Shown piece by piece: positions 51,170-60,610 of a stretch of DNA of 64,000 bases. Within the stretch, counting starts at the first letter, position 1. The number at the start of each line of letters is the position of its first letter. Position numbers and translations under genes: made by a program. The DNA lies in assembly GCA_050633545.1 (NCBI GenBank), contig JBOEGS010000004.1, forward strand, positions 372,001-436,000, read 5' to 3'. Origin of the DNA: Litorivita sp050633545. GTDB lineage: Bacteria; Pseudomonadota; Alphaproteobacteria; Rhodobacterales; Rhodobacteraceae. Under the pieces are notes generated by a model that worked only from the letters and a program-made list of their open reading frames with translations, was not told the origin of the DNA and ran no database searches.

Positions 51170-51655
51170 TTGTTTCAGCTTAAACCCGAGACCCCCGAAG
51201 ACTGGTGGGAGGTCGAGGCCCTTTATGATTTGTGCTTCGCGCCCGGGCGCGAGGCGCTGTCGTCTTATCGCTTGCGCGACGGGGTGCCGCCGGTGGTGGG
51301 GCTATCGATGGTGGCGCGCGACGAGATGGGCATCATTGGCGGCGCGATCCGCTATTGGCCGGTTCGGGTGGATGGGCAAGCGGTGCTTTTGCTCGGTCCT
51401 GTGGCGGTGCACCCCGTGCACCAAGGCGCAGGGCTTGGCGCTTTGTTGATGCAAGCCAGTATGGAAAAGGCGGGCGAGCTTGGCTGGCAGCGCATTCTTT
51501 TGGTGGGCGACGAGCCGTATTACCGCCGGTTCGGGTATACCCGTATCGAAGGGGTCGAGATGCCTCCACCTACAAATCCCGAGCGTATTTTGGCCTATGA
51601 GGTCCAAGACGGCGCATGGGACGGTGTGCGCGGTAAGGTCGAAAAAGCGATGTGA
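51170..51655 (+). CDS. GNAT-family N-acetyltransferase
   Basis: 161 aa. The acetyl-CoA binding segment LLLGPVAVHPVHQGAGLGALLMQASMEKAGELGWQRILLVGDEPYYRRFGY covers motifs A and B and is typical of YhbS-like GNATs. TTG start preceded by GTGAGGC. The substrate is unknown. It is divergent from the flavin-reductase-like gene. Confidence 0.8.
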   Translation: MFQLKPETPEDWWEVEALYDLCFAPGREALSSYRLRDGVPPVVGLSMVARDEMGIIGGAIRYWPVRVDGQAVLLLGPVAVHPVHQGAGLGALLMQASMEKAGELGWQRILLVGDEPYYRRFGYTRIEGVEMPPPTNPERILAYEVQDGAWDGVRGKVEKAM

Positions 51656-51754
51656 TCGCCATGATCGCGGGGCTTGCGGTTGAAAATAAACGGCTCCGCC
51701 CCGATCTTGAGTGCAGCTTATCCAACCGGTGATCGTTCAGGCAAAGGGCAATGT

Positions 51755-52528
51755 ATGTTGATTGAAGAGGCTACAGGCACCGACCCCGTCGACGTCGACG
51801 CGCAAATCATAGCTTTGGCCAAACGGTATCGCGCCGCAGGCGGGGTTGGCATTCAGGTGCTCAACCTGATCGGCGGGCAGGCTGAAAGCCTGCTCGACCG
51901 TTTGCCTGGCAGCGTGCGCGAGCGTCTTGACGAGGCCACGCGCAGCGCCCTGAAGGTGGCGCTCAAGGCGGCCACCGGATCGCGCAAACACGTTTCTGAC
52001 GGGCCAGCTTGGCTTAATACCGCAGCGGCGACGGCGATGGGGGCGGCGGGCGGTTTTGGCGGCCTGCCCGCCTCGATGGCCGAATTGCCAGTGACGGTTA
52101 CGGTGCTTTTGCGCGCGATCCAAGGCGTTGCCGCCGAGCACGGGTTCGATCCCGATGAGCAAAGCGTGGCCTTTGATTGCCTCGAGGTTTTCGCCTCGGC
52201 CGGACCCTTGGCGCAAGACGACGGATCGGATGTGGCGTTTTTGGCGACGCGCGCGGCCCTGTCGGGGGCGGCGCTCAACACGCTTTTGGCGCGGATTGCG
52301 CCGCGACTGGCTGCCGTTCTGGGCCAAAAGCTGGCGGCGCAAACGGTGCCGGTTCTGGGGGCGGTGGCGGGGGCGGCCACGAATTATGCTTATACCTCCT
52401 ATTACCAAGAGATGGCGCATGTGCATTTTGGCCTGCGCCGCTTGGCGATCGAGGGCGATGTCTCGCATGAGGCGCTGGTCGTGCAATTGGCGCAAACGCT
52501 CAAACGTCTGCCGCGCCGCGAGGCCTGA
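51755..52528 (+). CDS. EcsC-family protein
   Basis: 257 aa. Ala/Gly-rich, all-helical protein with the EcsC signature (AAATAMGAAGGFGGLPASMAELPVTVTVLLRAIQGVAAEHGFDPDEQSVAFDCLEVFASAG) and a C-terminal hydrophobic stretch (AAQTVPVLGAVAGAATNYAYTSYYQEMAHVHF). EcsC is named from the Bacillus ABC-transporter operon but its biochemical role is unknown. AAAGGGC precedes ATG 51755, so the extension to 51674 is not used. Confidence 0.82.
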   Translation: MLIEEATGTDPVDVDAQIIALAKRYRAAGGVGIQVLNLIGGQAESLLDRLPGSVRERLDEATRSALKVALKAATGSRKHVSDGPAWLNTAAATAMGAAGGFGGLPASMAELPVTVTVLLRAIQGVAAEHGFDPDEQSVAFDCLEVFASAGPLAQDDGSDVAFLATRAALSGAALNTLLARIAPRLAAVLGQKLAAQTVPVLGAVAGAATNYAYTSYYQEMAHVHFGLRRLAIEGDVSHEALVVQLAQTLKRLPRREA

Positions 52529-52748
52529 CCAATGGCACGCGGTGCGGGGCGGCGCGCTCTTTACCGGCAAACGTAGGGATTGATCGGCAAGGATCCGCGC
52601 TTCTCGCTTCACGCGCCCGTCACGCGCAGTTGACCTTGCGCGATAGGCTTTGAGTTGCAGATATTTCTGCCTACATTAGGGTAAACATCAAGACTGGCGA
52701 CCGCAGCGAGGTTGCTCCATCCGATCACACCAAAGAGGAGATACGGGC

Positions 52749-54239
52749 GTGAGAGTACAGGCATTGTCCATTCCAATAGAGACCCGCAATGCGGTGGCCC
52801 TGCGCGTGATGCGCGGCATGTGGTTGTCGCTTCTCGCGGTGCTGCTGCTTTTGGTTCAAAGCCTCAGCGCCGCCGCGCGGCCTGACAGCTTTGCCGATCT
52901 GGCCGAGAAAATCAGCCCCGCGGTGGTCAATATCACCACCTCGACGGTGGTTGAAACCAATGCGGGGCCGAACCCGATCGTCCCCGAAGGCAGCCCCTTC
53001 GAGGATTTCTTTCGCGAATTTCAGGACCGCAATCGCGGCGGTGACGGCGCCCCGCGCCCGCGCCGGTCTTCGGCGCTTGGATCGGGGTTTGTGATTTCCG
53101 AGGATGGCTACATTGTGACCAACAATCACGTCATCGAGGGTGCCGACGAGATCATCATCGAGTTTTTCTCCGGCAAAGAGCTGGAAGCCAAGATCATCGG
53201 CACCGATCCGACAACCGATATTGCCCTGCTCAAGGTCGAGGCCGACGGGCCGCTTGAATATGTCAGCTTCGGCGACAGCGATATCATGCGTGTGGGCGAT
53301 TGGGTGGTGGCCATGGGCAACCCGCTCGGCCAAGGGTTTTCGGTCTCTGCCGGTATCGTTTCGGCCCGCAATCGCGCGCTGAGCGGCACCTATGACGACT
53401 ATATCCAGACCGACGCTGCCATCAACCGCGGCAACTCGGGCGGGCCTTTGTTCAATCTGGATGGTCAGGTTGTCGGTGTGAATACGGCGATCCTGTCGCC
53501 CAATGGCGGCTCTATCGGCATCGGGTTTTCGATGGCGTCGAATGTGGTGACCCGCGTTGTGGCGCAATTGAAAGAGTTCGGCGAGACCCGCCGCGGCTGG
53601 CTTGGCGTGCGCATTCAGGACGTGACCCCCGATATGGCCGAGGCGATGGGGCTTGATAAAGCCTCGGGCGCGATGGTCACCGATGTGCCCGACGGCCCCT
53701 CCAAAGAGGCGGGGATCGAGGCGGGCGATGTGATCGTCTCTTTTGATGGCAAGGACGTTGAGGACACGCGCGGATTGGTCCGTCAGGTCGGCAATACCCA
53801 AGTCGGCAAAGCCGTGCGCATCGTGGTGTTCCGCGACGGGAAAACCCAGACTTTGAAGGTTACCCTTGGCCGCCGCGAGCAATCCGAAGGCGCCGTGCCC
53901 GCCGTGCAATCGGGCGAAGAACCCGCGCCCGAGGTCGAGCCGCAAGTTGTGCTCGGCTTGACGGTCAGCCCCGTCACAGACGATCTGCGCGAGCAGCTCA
54001 GCCTTGATGACACGATCACCGGTCTGGTCGTGATGGACGTGGACGAGGACGGCGATGCCTATGAAAAAGGCGTGCGCGCGGGCGATGTCATCACCGAAGC
54101 GGGCCAAAACAAGGTCGCAACCGTCGCTGATCTCGAAGAGCGGATTGCTTCGGTCAAAGAGGCGGGGCGCAAATCCTTGCTCCTCTTGGTTCGCCGCGGC
54201 GGCGAGCCGCGTTTCGTGGCGCTGTCGCTCGAAGACTGA
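52749..54239 (+). CDS. DegP/HtrA-family periplasmic serine protease
   Basis: 496 aa. A long signal peptide (SLLAVLLLLVQSLSAAA-RPD) precedes the trypsin-like domain with catalytic triad H127, D157 and S230 (NNHVIE, TTDIALLKV, GNSGGPLF). Two C-terminal PDZ domains follow: the first about residues 285-370 (GWLGVRIQDVTPDMAEAMGL, GDVIVSFDGKDV), the second around 400-490 (AGDVITEAGQNKV). It degrades or chaperones misfolded envelope proteins. A GTG start with GAGGAGA upstream is used. The gene stands alone with its own terminator, as usual for stress-induced proteases. Confidence 0.94.
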   Translation: MRVQALSIPIETRNAVALRVMRGMWLSLLAVLLLLVQSLSAAARPDSFADLAEKISPAVVNITTSTVVETNAGPNPIVPEGSPFEDFFREFQDRNRGGDGAPRPRRSSALGSGFVISEDGYIVTNNHVIEGADEIIIEFFSGKELEAKIIGTDPTTDIALLKVEADGPLEYVSFGDSDIMRVGDWVVAMGNPLGQGFSVSAGIVSARNRALSGTYDDYIQTDAAINRGNSGGPLFNLDGQVVGVNTAILSPNGGSIGIGFSMASNVVTRVVAQLKEFGETRRGWLGVRIQDVTPDMAEAMGLDKASGAMVTDVPDGPSKEAGIEAGDVIVSFDGKDVEDTRGLVRQVGNTQVGKAVRIVVFRDGKTQTLKVTLGRREQSEGAVPAVQSGEEPAPEVEPQVVLGLTVSPVTDDLREQLSLDDTITGLVVMDVDEDGDAYEKGVRAGDVITEAGQNKVATVADLEERIASVKEAGRKSLLLLVRRGGEPRFVALSLED

Positions 54240-54256
54240 TCCTTGATGATATGATC

Positions 54257-54287
54257 AAAAAGGGCGTCCGTTTCGGGCGCCCTTTTT
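54257..54287. terminator. Bidirectional terminator after the degP gene
   Basis: AAAAAGGGCG-TCCGTTTCGGG-CGCCCTTTTT: good stem with A and T runs. It lies between the protease gene (plus) and the lipoprotein gene (minus). Confidence 0.88.
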
Positions 54288-54337
54288 CATGGGCGCTACG
54301 GCCTCAGGGGCGCAGGCTGCGCAAACCGCCGTTGCGG

Positions 54338-54916
54338 TTAGCCCTCGCTGCGCGCCACGGCGATCAGCCCAAGCTTGCGCGCAGCCGCGAGAGACAGCAC
54401 CGCGCTGTCGAGCCCCTGTGCGGCCTGATAGGCGCGGATCGCGCGCAGGGTCTTGGGGCTCATCTCGCCGCTGGCCGCGCCGCTGTAATGCCCGCGGGCG
54501 GCCAAGGCACGTTGCAGTGTTGCGATGAACTCGGGGGTCATCACATCGTCGCAGGGCCGCTCGAACCATGTCTCGCGCCGTTCGCGCAAAATCTGTTGGC
54601 GGGTCTCGGTTTTGAACACGGCGGGGGCCAGAACCGTGCCATCGCTCATCACCTCGGCTGGTTGCAGCATGATTTGCTCGGTCACGGTCTCGATGACGGC
54701 GGGCACGTCATGACGGCCCCAACAGGTGCCCGGTTTGGCACCGGGGGGCGCGGGGGCGAAGGCATAGTTCAACTGCGGCGCGGGTTGGGGAAGGCCCATT
54801 TGGCATCCGGCCAAGGCGCACACCGCCAAAGCCGCCGCGCCCGATCGCCGCGCCCGTTGTGCAAGGGCGGCGCCGCGCCGCATCGAGGCGCAAGGGGGTA
54901 GGGCGTGATGGGGCAT
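54338..54916 (-). CDS. Peptidoglycan-binding lipoprotein
   Basis: 192 aa. The lipobox VCALAGC (Cys about residue 39) after a basic N-terminus marks a lipoprotein. The C-terminal half has a peptidoglycan-binding domain (PEFIATLQRALAARGHYSGAASGEMSPKTLRAIRAYQAAQG). The middle part has an ERPCDD segment. ATG 54916 is preceded by GAGGTCC; the long upstream in-frame extension overlaps the ferredoxin gene on the opposite strand and is rejected. It converges with the DegP protease across a terminator. Confidence 0.78.
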   Translation of the reverse strand: MPHHALPPCASMRRGAALAQRARRSGAAALAVCALAGCQMGLPQPAPQLNYAFAPAPPGAKPGTCWGRHDVPAVIETVTEQIMLQPAEVMSDGTVLAPAVFKTETRQQILRERRETWFERPCDDVMTPEFIATLQRALAARGHYSGAASGEMSPKTLRAIRAYQAAQGLDSAVLSLAAARKLGLIAVARSEG

Positions 54917-55093
54917 TGCTCGGACCTCATGCGCGCGGGGCTTCGCCCGCTTTGCGCCGCACTCTACCTGTAAAACTGTTTTCAAGGAAGCATCCTTCGC
55001 CGCGCAGCCTTGCTCGCGCAAAAGAGACTGGAACAGGCGGGCCTGCGCGGGTAGGACTGCGGGCAAGAATTTTGGTTTAGGAGCACCGCAAAA

Positions 55094-55417
55094 ATGGCAA
55101 AAATCACTTATGTCGAGCATAACGGCACCGAACATGTGGTCGATGTGGCCGCAGGTATGACCGTCATGGAAGGCGCGCGCGACAATAATATTCCCGGTAT
55201 CGAAGCCGATTGCGGCGGGGCGTGCGCCTGCTCGACATGCCACGTTTATGTGGATCCGGCTTGGGTCGAGAAAATCCCCGCGATGGATGACATGGAAGAG
55301 GATATGCTCGATTTCGCCTTTGAGCCCGACCCTGCGCGCTCGCGTCTGACCTGCCAGATCAAGGTCACCGATGAATTGGACGGCTTGCGGGTCCAGATGC
55401 CCGAAAAGCAGATCTGA
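55094..55417 (+). CDS. 2Fe-2S ferredoxin (adrenodoxin type)
   Basis: 107 aa. The cluster ligands are in CGGACACSTCHVYV (C-x5-C-x2-C) with a fourth Cys in RLTCQI. The acidic patch WVEKIPAMDDMEEDMLDF and the C-terminal LDGLRVQMPEKQI fit the FdVI/adrenodoxin-type ferredoxins of Rhodobacteraceae, which give electrons to P450s or to iron-sulfur assembly. It is translated one base before the VCBS gene begins. Confidence 0.93.
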   Translation: MAKITYVEHNGTEHVVDVAAGMTVMEGARDNNIPGIEADCGGACACSTCHVYVDPAWVEKIPAMDDMEEDMLDFAFEPDPARSRLTCQIKVTDELDGLRVQMPEKQI

Positions 55418-56145
55418 TGGCAAAGGGCAGGCAGGCATTCGGTTTTCGCGCTCTGTGCACGCTGGTTTTCTTGGGGCCTGCGGTTGCTGCGGCCGAGCAG
55501 GGCGCAACGATCACATCGGCCACCTATGAGGGGCCAACGCGCGCCTATGATCACGGCATTTTGGGGGACGCGATCGAGTGGACGCAGCTTGCCCTGCGCC
55601 TGAGTGACGGGAGCAAACGGCGCATCCGTTTGCCGCAAAACCATGTGTTCGAGGACACCGCACCGCGTTTGGTTGATGTGGACGGGGATGGGGCCCCCGA
55701 AGTGATCACGGTGGAAACCCGCTTTGATCTTGGCGCGCGTTTGGCGATTTACGATGAAAACGGGCTTGTCGCGGCTGCGCCCTATATCGGGCGCACGCAT
55801 CGCTGGCTCGCGCCGGTCGGGGCGGCGGATCTGGACGGCGACGGGGCGGTGGAAATCGCCTATATTGATCGGCCGCATCTGGCCAAGACCCTGCGCATCT
55901 GGCGCTATGAGGCGGGCGCGCTTGAGCTTATTGCCGAGGCGGGCGGGTTGACCAACCACCGGATTGGCGACGCGGGTATCGCTGGCGGTCTGCGCGATTG
56001 CGGCGCGGGGATCGAGATGGTCACGTTGAATGCCGATTGGTCGCGGATCATGATCAGCACCCTGTCGGGCGGACGTATTGCGCGCCGCGATGCGGGCGCG
56101 ATGACGGGTGCACCAGCGATGGAAGCGGCGCTTGGATGTCGTTAA
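55417..56145 (+). CDS. Exported FG-GAP/VCBS repeat protein
   Basis: 242 aa. A signal peptide (ALCTLVFLGPAVAAA-EQG) and calcium-binding-like motifs (VDVDGDGAPEVITVET and ADLDGDGAVEIAYID) point to a small VCBS/FG-GAP beta-propeller protein. One cysteine pair (CGAGI, ALGC) near the C-terminus. Function not known. It starts on the last base of the ferredoxin stop, so the pair is co-translated, although their roles seem unrelated. Confidence 0.8.
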   Translation: MAKGRQAFGFRALCTLVFLGPAVAAAEQGATITSATYEGPTRAYDHGILGDAIEWTQLALRLSDGSKRRIRLPQNHVFEDTAPRLVDVDGDGAPEVITVETRFDLGARLAIYDENGLVAAAPYIGRTHRWLAPVGAADLDGDGAVEIAYIDRPHLAKTLRIWRYEAGALELIAEAGGLTNHRIGDAGIAGGLRDCGAGIEMVTLNADWSRIMISTLSGGRIARRDAGAMTGAPAMEAALGCR

Positions 56146-56198
56146 TTTTTAATTAACATGAATAGGTTGCGATTTGAAGTTCATGTGATGCATGAGCT

Positions 56199-58439
56199 TT
56201 AGATGTCGAGAAATTCCTCGACCGATTTGCGCACCGATTGGTCGCCGCGATGGCGCGCATCGTGGATCACCTTGCGCAGTTTGCCAAGGTCGGTGCGGCG
56301 CAGCAGAGATTTCACCGGACCGATTGACGCGGGCCGCATCGACAAGGAGCGCAGTCCGATCGCGGCAAGGCAGGCCGCTTCGACGGGCCGCCCCGCATCC
56401 TCGCCGCAAAAGGACAAGGGTGTGTTGGTGTCGCCGCAGCGCTCCACGATCCGCTCCAAAAAGGTCAGGAAGCTGACGTTGAGCGTGTCATAGCGGCGGC
56501 GTACGCGCTCGTTCTCGCGGTCTGCGGCAAAGAAGAATTGTTTGAGATCATTGCCGCCAATCGACAAGAAACCGACCTCTTCAAAGAATTTGCGCGGGGC
56601 AAAGGCCAAAGACGGCGTCTCCAGCATGGCACCGACCTGCAAATCCTCGGGCACCGGATGGCCGAGCAAACGCTCGCGATGCTTGGCCTTTTCCAGCGCA
56701 AGGCAGGCTTGGGTATATTCCTCATATTGCGCCACAAAGGGGAACATGATCGACAAAGGGCGCCCATTCGCAGCGCGCAGGAGCGATTGCAATTGCATCC
56801 GCATCACCCCGGGTTTGTCGAGCCCGACGCGGATCGCACGCCAGCCGAGCGCAGGGTTTGGCTCGTCGTTGGGCTTCATATAGGGCAGCACCTTGTCCGA
56901 ACCGATGTCGAGGGTACGAAAGACCACGCGCTTGCCCTTGGCGCTGTCGAGAACACGGCTGTAGAGCGCGGCCAACTCGCCGCGGCGCGGCATCTGGTTT
57001 CGCACCAGAAACTGCAATTCGGTGCGAAACAGGCCGACGCCTTCGGCGCCTGAGTTTTCGAGGCTGGGCAGATCGGCCATCAGCCCCGCATTCATCGTCA
57101 ACTGGACGTGGTGGCCATCAAGGCTGAGCGCGGGTTTGTCGCGGATCGAGGCATAGCGTTCGACCGCTTCGGCCTGCATGGCGATTTTGTCTTGGAAGGC
57201 GGCGACGACGGTGTCATCGGGGCGCAGATGAACGATGCCTTGATCGCCATCAACCATGATGTGGTCGCCGTTGAGCGCCTCTGTCGTGATGCGCGCGGCG
57301 TGGATCACCAAAGGAATGGCAAGGGCGCGCGCGACGATGGCGGCATGCGATCCGACCGAGCCTTGTTCGAGCACGATCCCCTTGAGGGAGCGGCCATAAT
57401 CGAGCAATTCCGCAGGGCCGATATTGCGCGCGACGAGGATCGGATCGGCGGGAATTTCCGCCCCTGTTTCAGAGCCTTGCCCCGTGAGGATGCGCAGCAG
57501 GCGGTTCGACAGATCATCCAGATCATGCAGCCGTTCGCGCAGATATTGGTCATTGACCGAGCTGAGCCGCGCGCGGGCGGTCGATTGTTCTTTCTCGACG
57601 GCGGCTTCGGCCGATAGCCCGCGCGAGATGTCTTCTTCCATCCGCCGCATCCAGCCTTTGGAATTGGCGAACATGCGGTAGGCTTCGAGCACTTCAAGCT
57701 GGTCGGTGTTCTCGCCTTTGGCGGCAGTGTCGAGCATACGGTCGACGCCGACGCGCAATTCCTCGACCGCCTCATGCAGGCGGGTGAGTTCCTTGTGCGG
57801 GTCTTCGGCGATCGGGTTGGTGACGACAACGCGCGGCTCGTGCAGCCACACATGGCCCGAGGCGGCGCCTTCTTGGGCGGTCGCCCCGCGAAACAGCACC
57901 GGATGCTGGTGACGGGCGGACAATGCGGCGCCTTCGCCGACAAAAACGCCCAATTCGGTCATCTCGGCCAAAACCATGGCGACCACTTCGAGGGCGTAGA
58001 TTTCATCCTCGGAATATTGCCGCGCGGTTTTCGATTGCACCACCAATACGCCAAGCATCTCGCCAAGCCGCTGGATCGGGATGCCCGCGAAGGAGGAGTA
58101 AATTTCCTCGCCGGTTTCGGGCATATAGCGAAAGCCCTTTTCCGACGGGGCATCGGCGCTGTTGATGATCTTGCCGGTGCGGCCCACACGGCCCACGAGG
58201 CCCTCGCCAAGGCGCATGCGGGTTTCGTGGACAGCGGCGGCTTTCAACCCCTCGGTCGCGCAAAGTTCGAGCGTTTCTTCATCGCGGAACAGGTAGATCG
58301 AGCACACCTCGGTGCGCATTTCTTCGGCGATCAATTGCGTGATCTGGTCAAGCCGCGCTTGGCCCGCGCTCTCCACCGCCATGGCCTCGCGCAGGCGGCC
58401 CAGCATTTGCCGGCTATCGGTCTGAAAGTCCTGTGCCAT
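56199..58439 (-). CDS. ptsP: PtsP, enzyme I-Ntr of the nitrogen-related phosphotransferase system
   Basis: 746 aa: N-terminal GAF domain (about 15-165; EVCSIYLFRDEETLELCATEGL, LGVLVVQSKTARQYSEDEIYALEVVAMV), then the EI domain with phosphorylated His in GSVGSHAAIVARALAIP (H365), and the PEP-binding domain with EGVGLFRTELQFL, RTLDIGSDKVLPY and FLSIGGNDLKQFFFAADREN. It passes phosphate from PEP to NPr and on to EIIA-Ntr, controlling carbon, nitrogen and potassium balance. Divergent use is absent: lysC lies upstream on the same strand, the common alphaproteobacterial arrangement. Confidence 0.96.
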   Translation of the reverse strand: MAQDFQTDSRQMLGRLREAMAVESAGQARLDQITQLIAEEMRTEVCSIYLFRDEETLELCATEGLKAAAVHETRMRLGEGLVGRVGRTGKIINSADAPSEKGFRYMPETGEEIYSSFAGIPIQRLGEMLGVLVVQSKTARQYSEDEIYALEVVAMVLAEMTELGVFVGEGAALSARHQHPVLFRGATAQEGAASGHVWLHEPRVVVTNPIAEDPHKELTRLHEAVEELRVGVDRMLDTAAKGENTDQLEVLEAYRMFANSKGWMRRMEEDISRGLSAEAAVEKEQSTARARLSSVNDQYLRERLHDLDDLSNRLLRILTGQGSETGAEIPADPILVARNIGPAELLDYGRSLKGIVLEQGSVGSHAAIVARALAIPLVIHAARITTEALNGDHIMVDGDQGIVHLRPDDTVVAAFQDKIAMQAEAVERYASIRDKPALSLDGHHVQLTMNAGLMADLPSLENSGAEGVGLFRTELQFLVRNQMPRRGELAALYSRVLDSAKGKRVVFRTLDIGSDKVLPYMKPNDEPNPALGWRAIRVGLDKPGVMRMQLQSLLRAANGRPLSIMFPFVAQYEEYTQACLALEKAKHRERLLGHPVPEDLQVGAMLETPSLAFAPRKFFEEVGFLSIGGNDLKQFFFAADRENERVRRRYDTLNVSFLTFLERIVERCGDTNTPLSFCGEDAGRPVEAACLAAIGLRSLSMRPASIGPVKSLLRRTDLGKLRKVIHDARHRGDQSVRKSVEEFLDI

Positions 58440-58513
58440 TGCTGCGCGTGCCTGCCCTTTTGTGCTGTGGCCCGTCCGAATGTCTCCGCCCCTCGGTGGG
58501 GCGGGCCTTCGGT

Positions 58514-59752
58514 TTAGGCAGCTTTGTCCAGTTCAAACGCATCATGCAGGGCTTGAACCGCAAGTTCCATATATTTCCGGTCGATCAGCACGGAAATCTT
58601 TATCTCGGAGGTTGCAATAACCTTGATGTTGATCCCCTCGTCGGAGAGCGTTTTGAACATCTTGGCGGCGACGCCCGATTGGCTGCGCATGCCGATGCCG
58701 ACGGCGGAGACCTTGCAAACATGGGTGTCGGCGACGAGATCGTGGAAGTTGATATCGCCTTTGGCTTTGGCATCATCCATAGCCTTTTGCGCGCGCGCGA
58801 CCTGATCGGTCGGGCAAGAGAAGGTCATATCGGTGCGGCCTTCTTCGGAGATGTTTTGAATGATCATATCGACATTGATCCCCGCATCCGACAGCGGGCC
58901 AAAGATCGCGGCGGCGATGCCAGGGCGGTCGGCGACGCTGACCAAGGTCATTTTTGCTTCATCGCGGCTATAGGCGATCCCAGAGACGACATTGCTTTCC
59001 ATGATTTCATCCTCATCGCAGACGAGCGTTCCGGCTTCGTCAGATTGTTCTTCAAAAGAGCTTAAGACCCGCAGTTTCACCTTGTAACGCATGGCCAGTT
59101 CGACCGAACGGGTTTGCAAGACTTTGGCGCCCAAAGAGGCCAGTTCAAGCATTTCTTCAAAGGCGATCTTGTCCATTTTGCGCGCCTTGTCGCACACGCG
59201 CGGATCGGTGGTGTAGACGCCGTCGACATCGGTGTAGATATCGCAGCGCTCGGCGTTGAAGGCGGCGGCAAAGGCCACGGCAGTGGTGTCCGATCCGCCG
59301 CGCCCCAATGTGGTGATACGGCCTTCGGGGCTAACCCCTTGGAACCCCGCGACAACGGCGACGCGCATGCCCTCGCCGAATTTGGCCATGATGTTTTCGG
59401 GCGGGATGTCTTCGATCCGCGCGGCGGAATGGGCCGATGTGGTTTTCACTGGCACTTGCCAGCCTTGCCAACTGCGCGCGGGCACGTCCATTTCCTGAAG
59501 CGTCAAGGCCATGAGGCCCGCCGTGACATTCTCGCCCGAAGAGACGACCGCATCATATTCACGCGCGTCGTAAAGCGGCGAAGTCTCGTTGACCCAGCCC
59601 ACAAGCTCGTTGGTTTTGCCCGACATGGCCGAAACGATGACAATCACGTCATAGCCTTTGGCAACCTCAACACCCACGCGTTTTGCGGCGCGTTTGATGC
59701 GGTCGAGCGTGGCGACAGAGGTGCCGCCGAATTTCATTACGAGAACGGGCAT
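58514..59752 (-). CDS. lysC: Aspartate kinase (LysC type)
   Basis: 412 aa. N-terminal kinase domain begins MPVLVMKFGGTSVATL, followed by IVIVSAMSGKTNEL and the GRGGSDTTAVAFAAAFNAERCDIYTDVDGVYTTDPR region. Two ACT domains follow (KMTLVSVADRPGIAAAIFGPLSDAGINVDMIIQNIS and CKVSAVGIGMRSQSGVAAKMFKTLSDEGINIKVIATSEIKISVLI) for feedback control by lysine and threonine. It makes aspartyl phosphate, the first step to lysine, threonine and methionine. It sits 74 bp upstream of ptsP. Confidence 0.97.
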   Translation of the reverse strand: MPVLVMKFGGTSVATLDRIKRAAKRVGVEVAKGYDVIVIVSAMSGKTNELVGWVNETSPLYDAREYDAVVSSGENVTAGLMALTLQEMDVPARSWQGWQVPVKTTSAHSAARIEDIPPENIMAKFGEGMRVAVVAGFQGVSPEGRITTLGRGGSDTTAVAFAAAFNAERCDIYTDVDGVYTTDPRVCDKARKMDKIAFEEMLELASLGAKVLQTRSVELAMRYKVKLRVLSSFEEQSDEAGTLVCDEDEIMESNVVSGIAYSRDEAKMTLVSVADRPGIAAAIFGPLSDAGINVDMIIQNISEEGRTDMTFSCPTDQVARAQKAMDDAKAKGDINFHDLVADTHVCKVSAVGIGMRSQSGVAAKMFKTLSDEGINIKVIATSEIKISVLIDRKYMELAVQALHDAFELDKAA

Positions 59753-59924
59753 ATAGCTATCCCTTGCAGGCAGGTGTCTTGGCAGTGATCTTAGGTCGCG
59801 GGCGGTTTATGCGAGCAGGGGGCGCGTGGCAAGGGGCAAAGGGGCGCAGGGCGGCGCGCTTTGCCCTGCTTTGGCAGCGCTTCGCCTTGATACTCACTGC
59901 AGAGCGACGGAACGCTCGCGCCCC

Positions 59925-60569
59925 CTAGTAGGGATGCGCGCGCCCGTCCCATGTCTCGAAACAGCCCGTGGTTTCGAGGCTGAGCGCGTCAAAGCGTGCC
60001 CGCAATCCGCTGGCGGCCTCTTCGGGGGTGATTTCGGCAGCGACCCCGCCCATATCGGTTTGCACCCATCCAGGATGATAGATGCCCACCGCGATGCCGA
60101 TCCCTTTGAGATCTGCCGCTAGGTTGCGCCCGAAATTGAGCGCAGCCGCCTTTGAGGCGCGATAGGCGTAGGAGCCACCCGGAGCGCGGGTGTCGCTGGC
60201 CATTTGTGACGAGATGATTGCAATTTTTGCGCCGCTTTGAATTTGCAAATTGGGCAGCAGATTGCGCACCGTCAAATAAACCCCCGTGACGTGTACGGCG
60301 AAAGATTGTGCAAATATATCAGGCGTATACTCGGGAAACTTCATGCCCTTATCCAGGTAGACACCTGCATTGCACACAAGCAACGACAGCGGCTTGGCGT
60401 CGAGTTTGGCGGCCAATTCAGCCTGCGCTGCCTCATCGGTGACATCCAGCGCCTTGAACGGATCAGCGCCCTCGCGCGAGGTGCCGATGACCGGTGTTTG
60501 TGCGGCTTCATATTGACGGTAAAGCTGATGGCCGATGCCGCGATTGGCGCCTGTAATGAGAACGGTCAT
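59925..60569 (-). CDS. Short-chain dehydrogenase/reductase (C-factor-like)
   Basis: 214 aa. The NAD-binding motif is TGANRGIGHQLYRQYE (near the N-terminus), with VCNAGVY and the catalytic Tyr in SYAYRASKAAALNF (YxxxK). The C-terminal part is short (SDR classical type, C-factor/CsgA group). Substrate unknown. It is followed on the same strand by no close gene; the lysC start is 170 bp away. Confidence 0.85.
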   Translation of the reverse strand: MTVLITGANRGIGHQLYRQYEAAQTPVIGTSREGADPFKALDVTDEAAQAELAAKLDAKPLSLLVCNAGVYLDKGMKFPEYTPDIFAQSFAVHVTGVYLTVRNLLPNLQIQSGAKIAIISSQMASDTRAPGGSYAYRASKAAALNFGRNLAADLKGIGIAVGIYHPGWVQTDMGGVAAEITPEEAASGLRARFDALSLETTGCFETWDGRAHPY

Positions 60570-60610
60570 GGAGAACTCCTGTCGAGATCACGGGCAATTG
60601 CGCCCGCGGA

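Noticed and set aside
54925..55507. Upstream part of the long frame of the peptidoglycan-binding lipoprotein
   Set aside because: This stretch is antisense to the ferredoxin gene and precedes the signal peptide; the lipoprotein starts at 54916.
56142..56157. Perfect CtrA consensus TTAA-N7-TTAAC
   Set aside because: It lies between two convergent genes (the VCBS stop and the ptsP stop), so no promoter is expected. It shows that the motif can occur by chance in AT-rich spots, which tempers the three CtrA-like sites.
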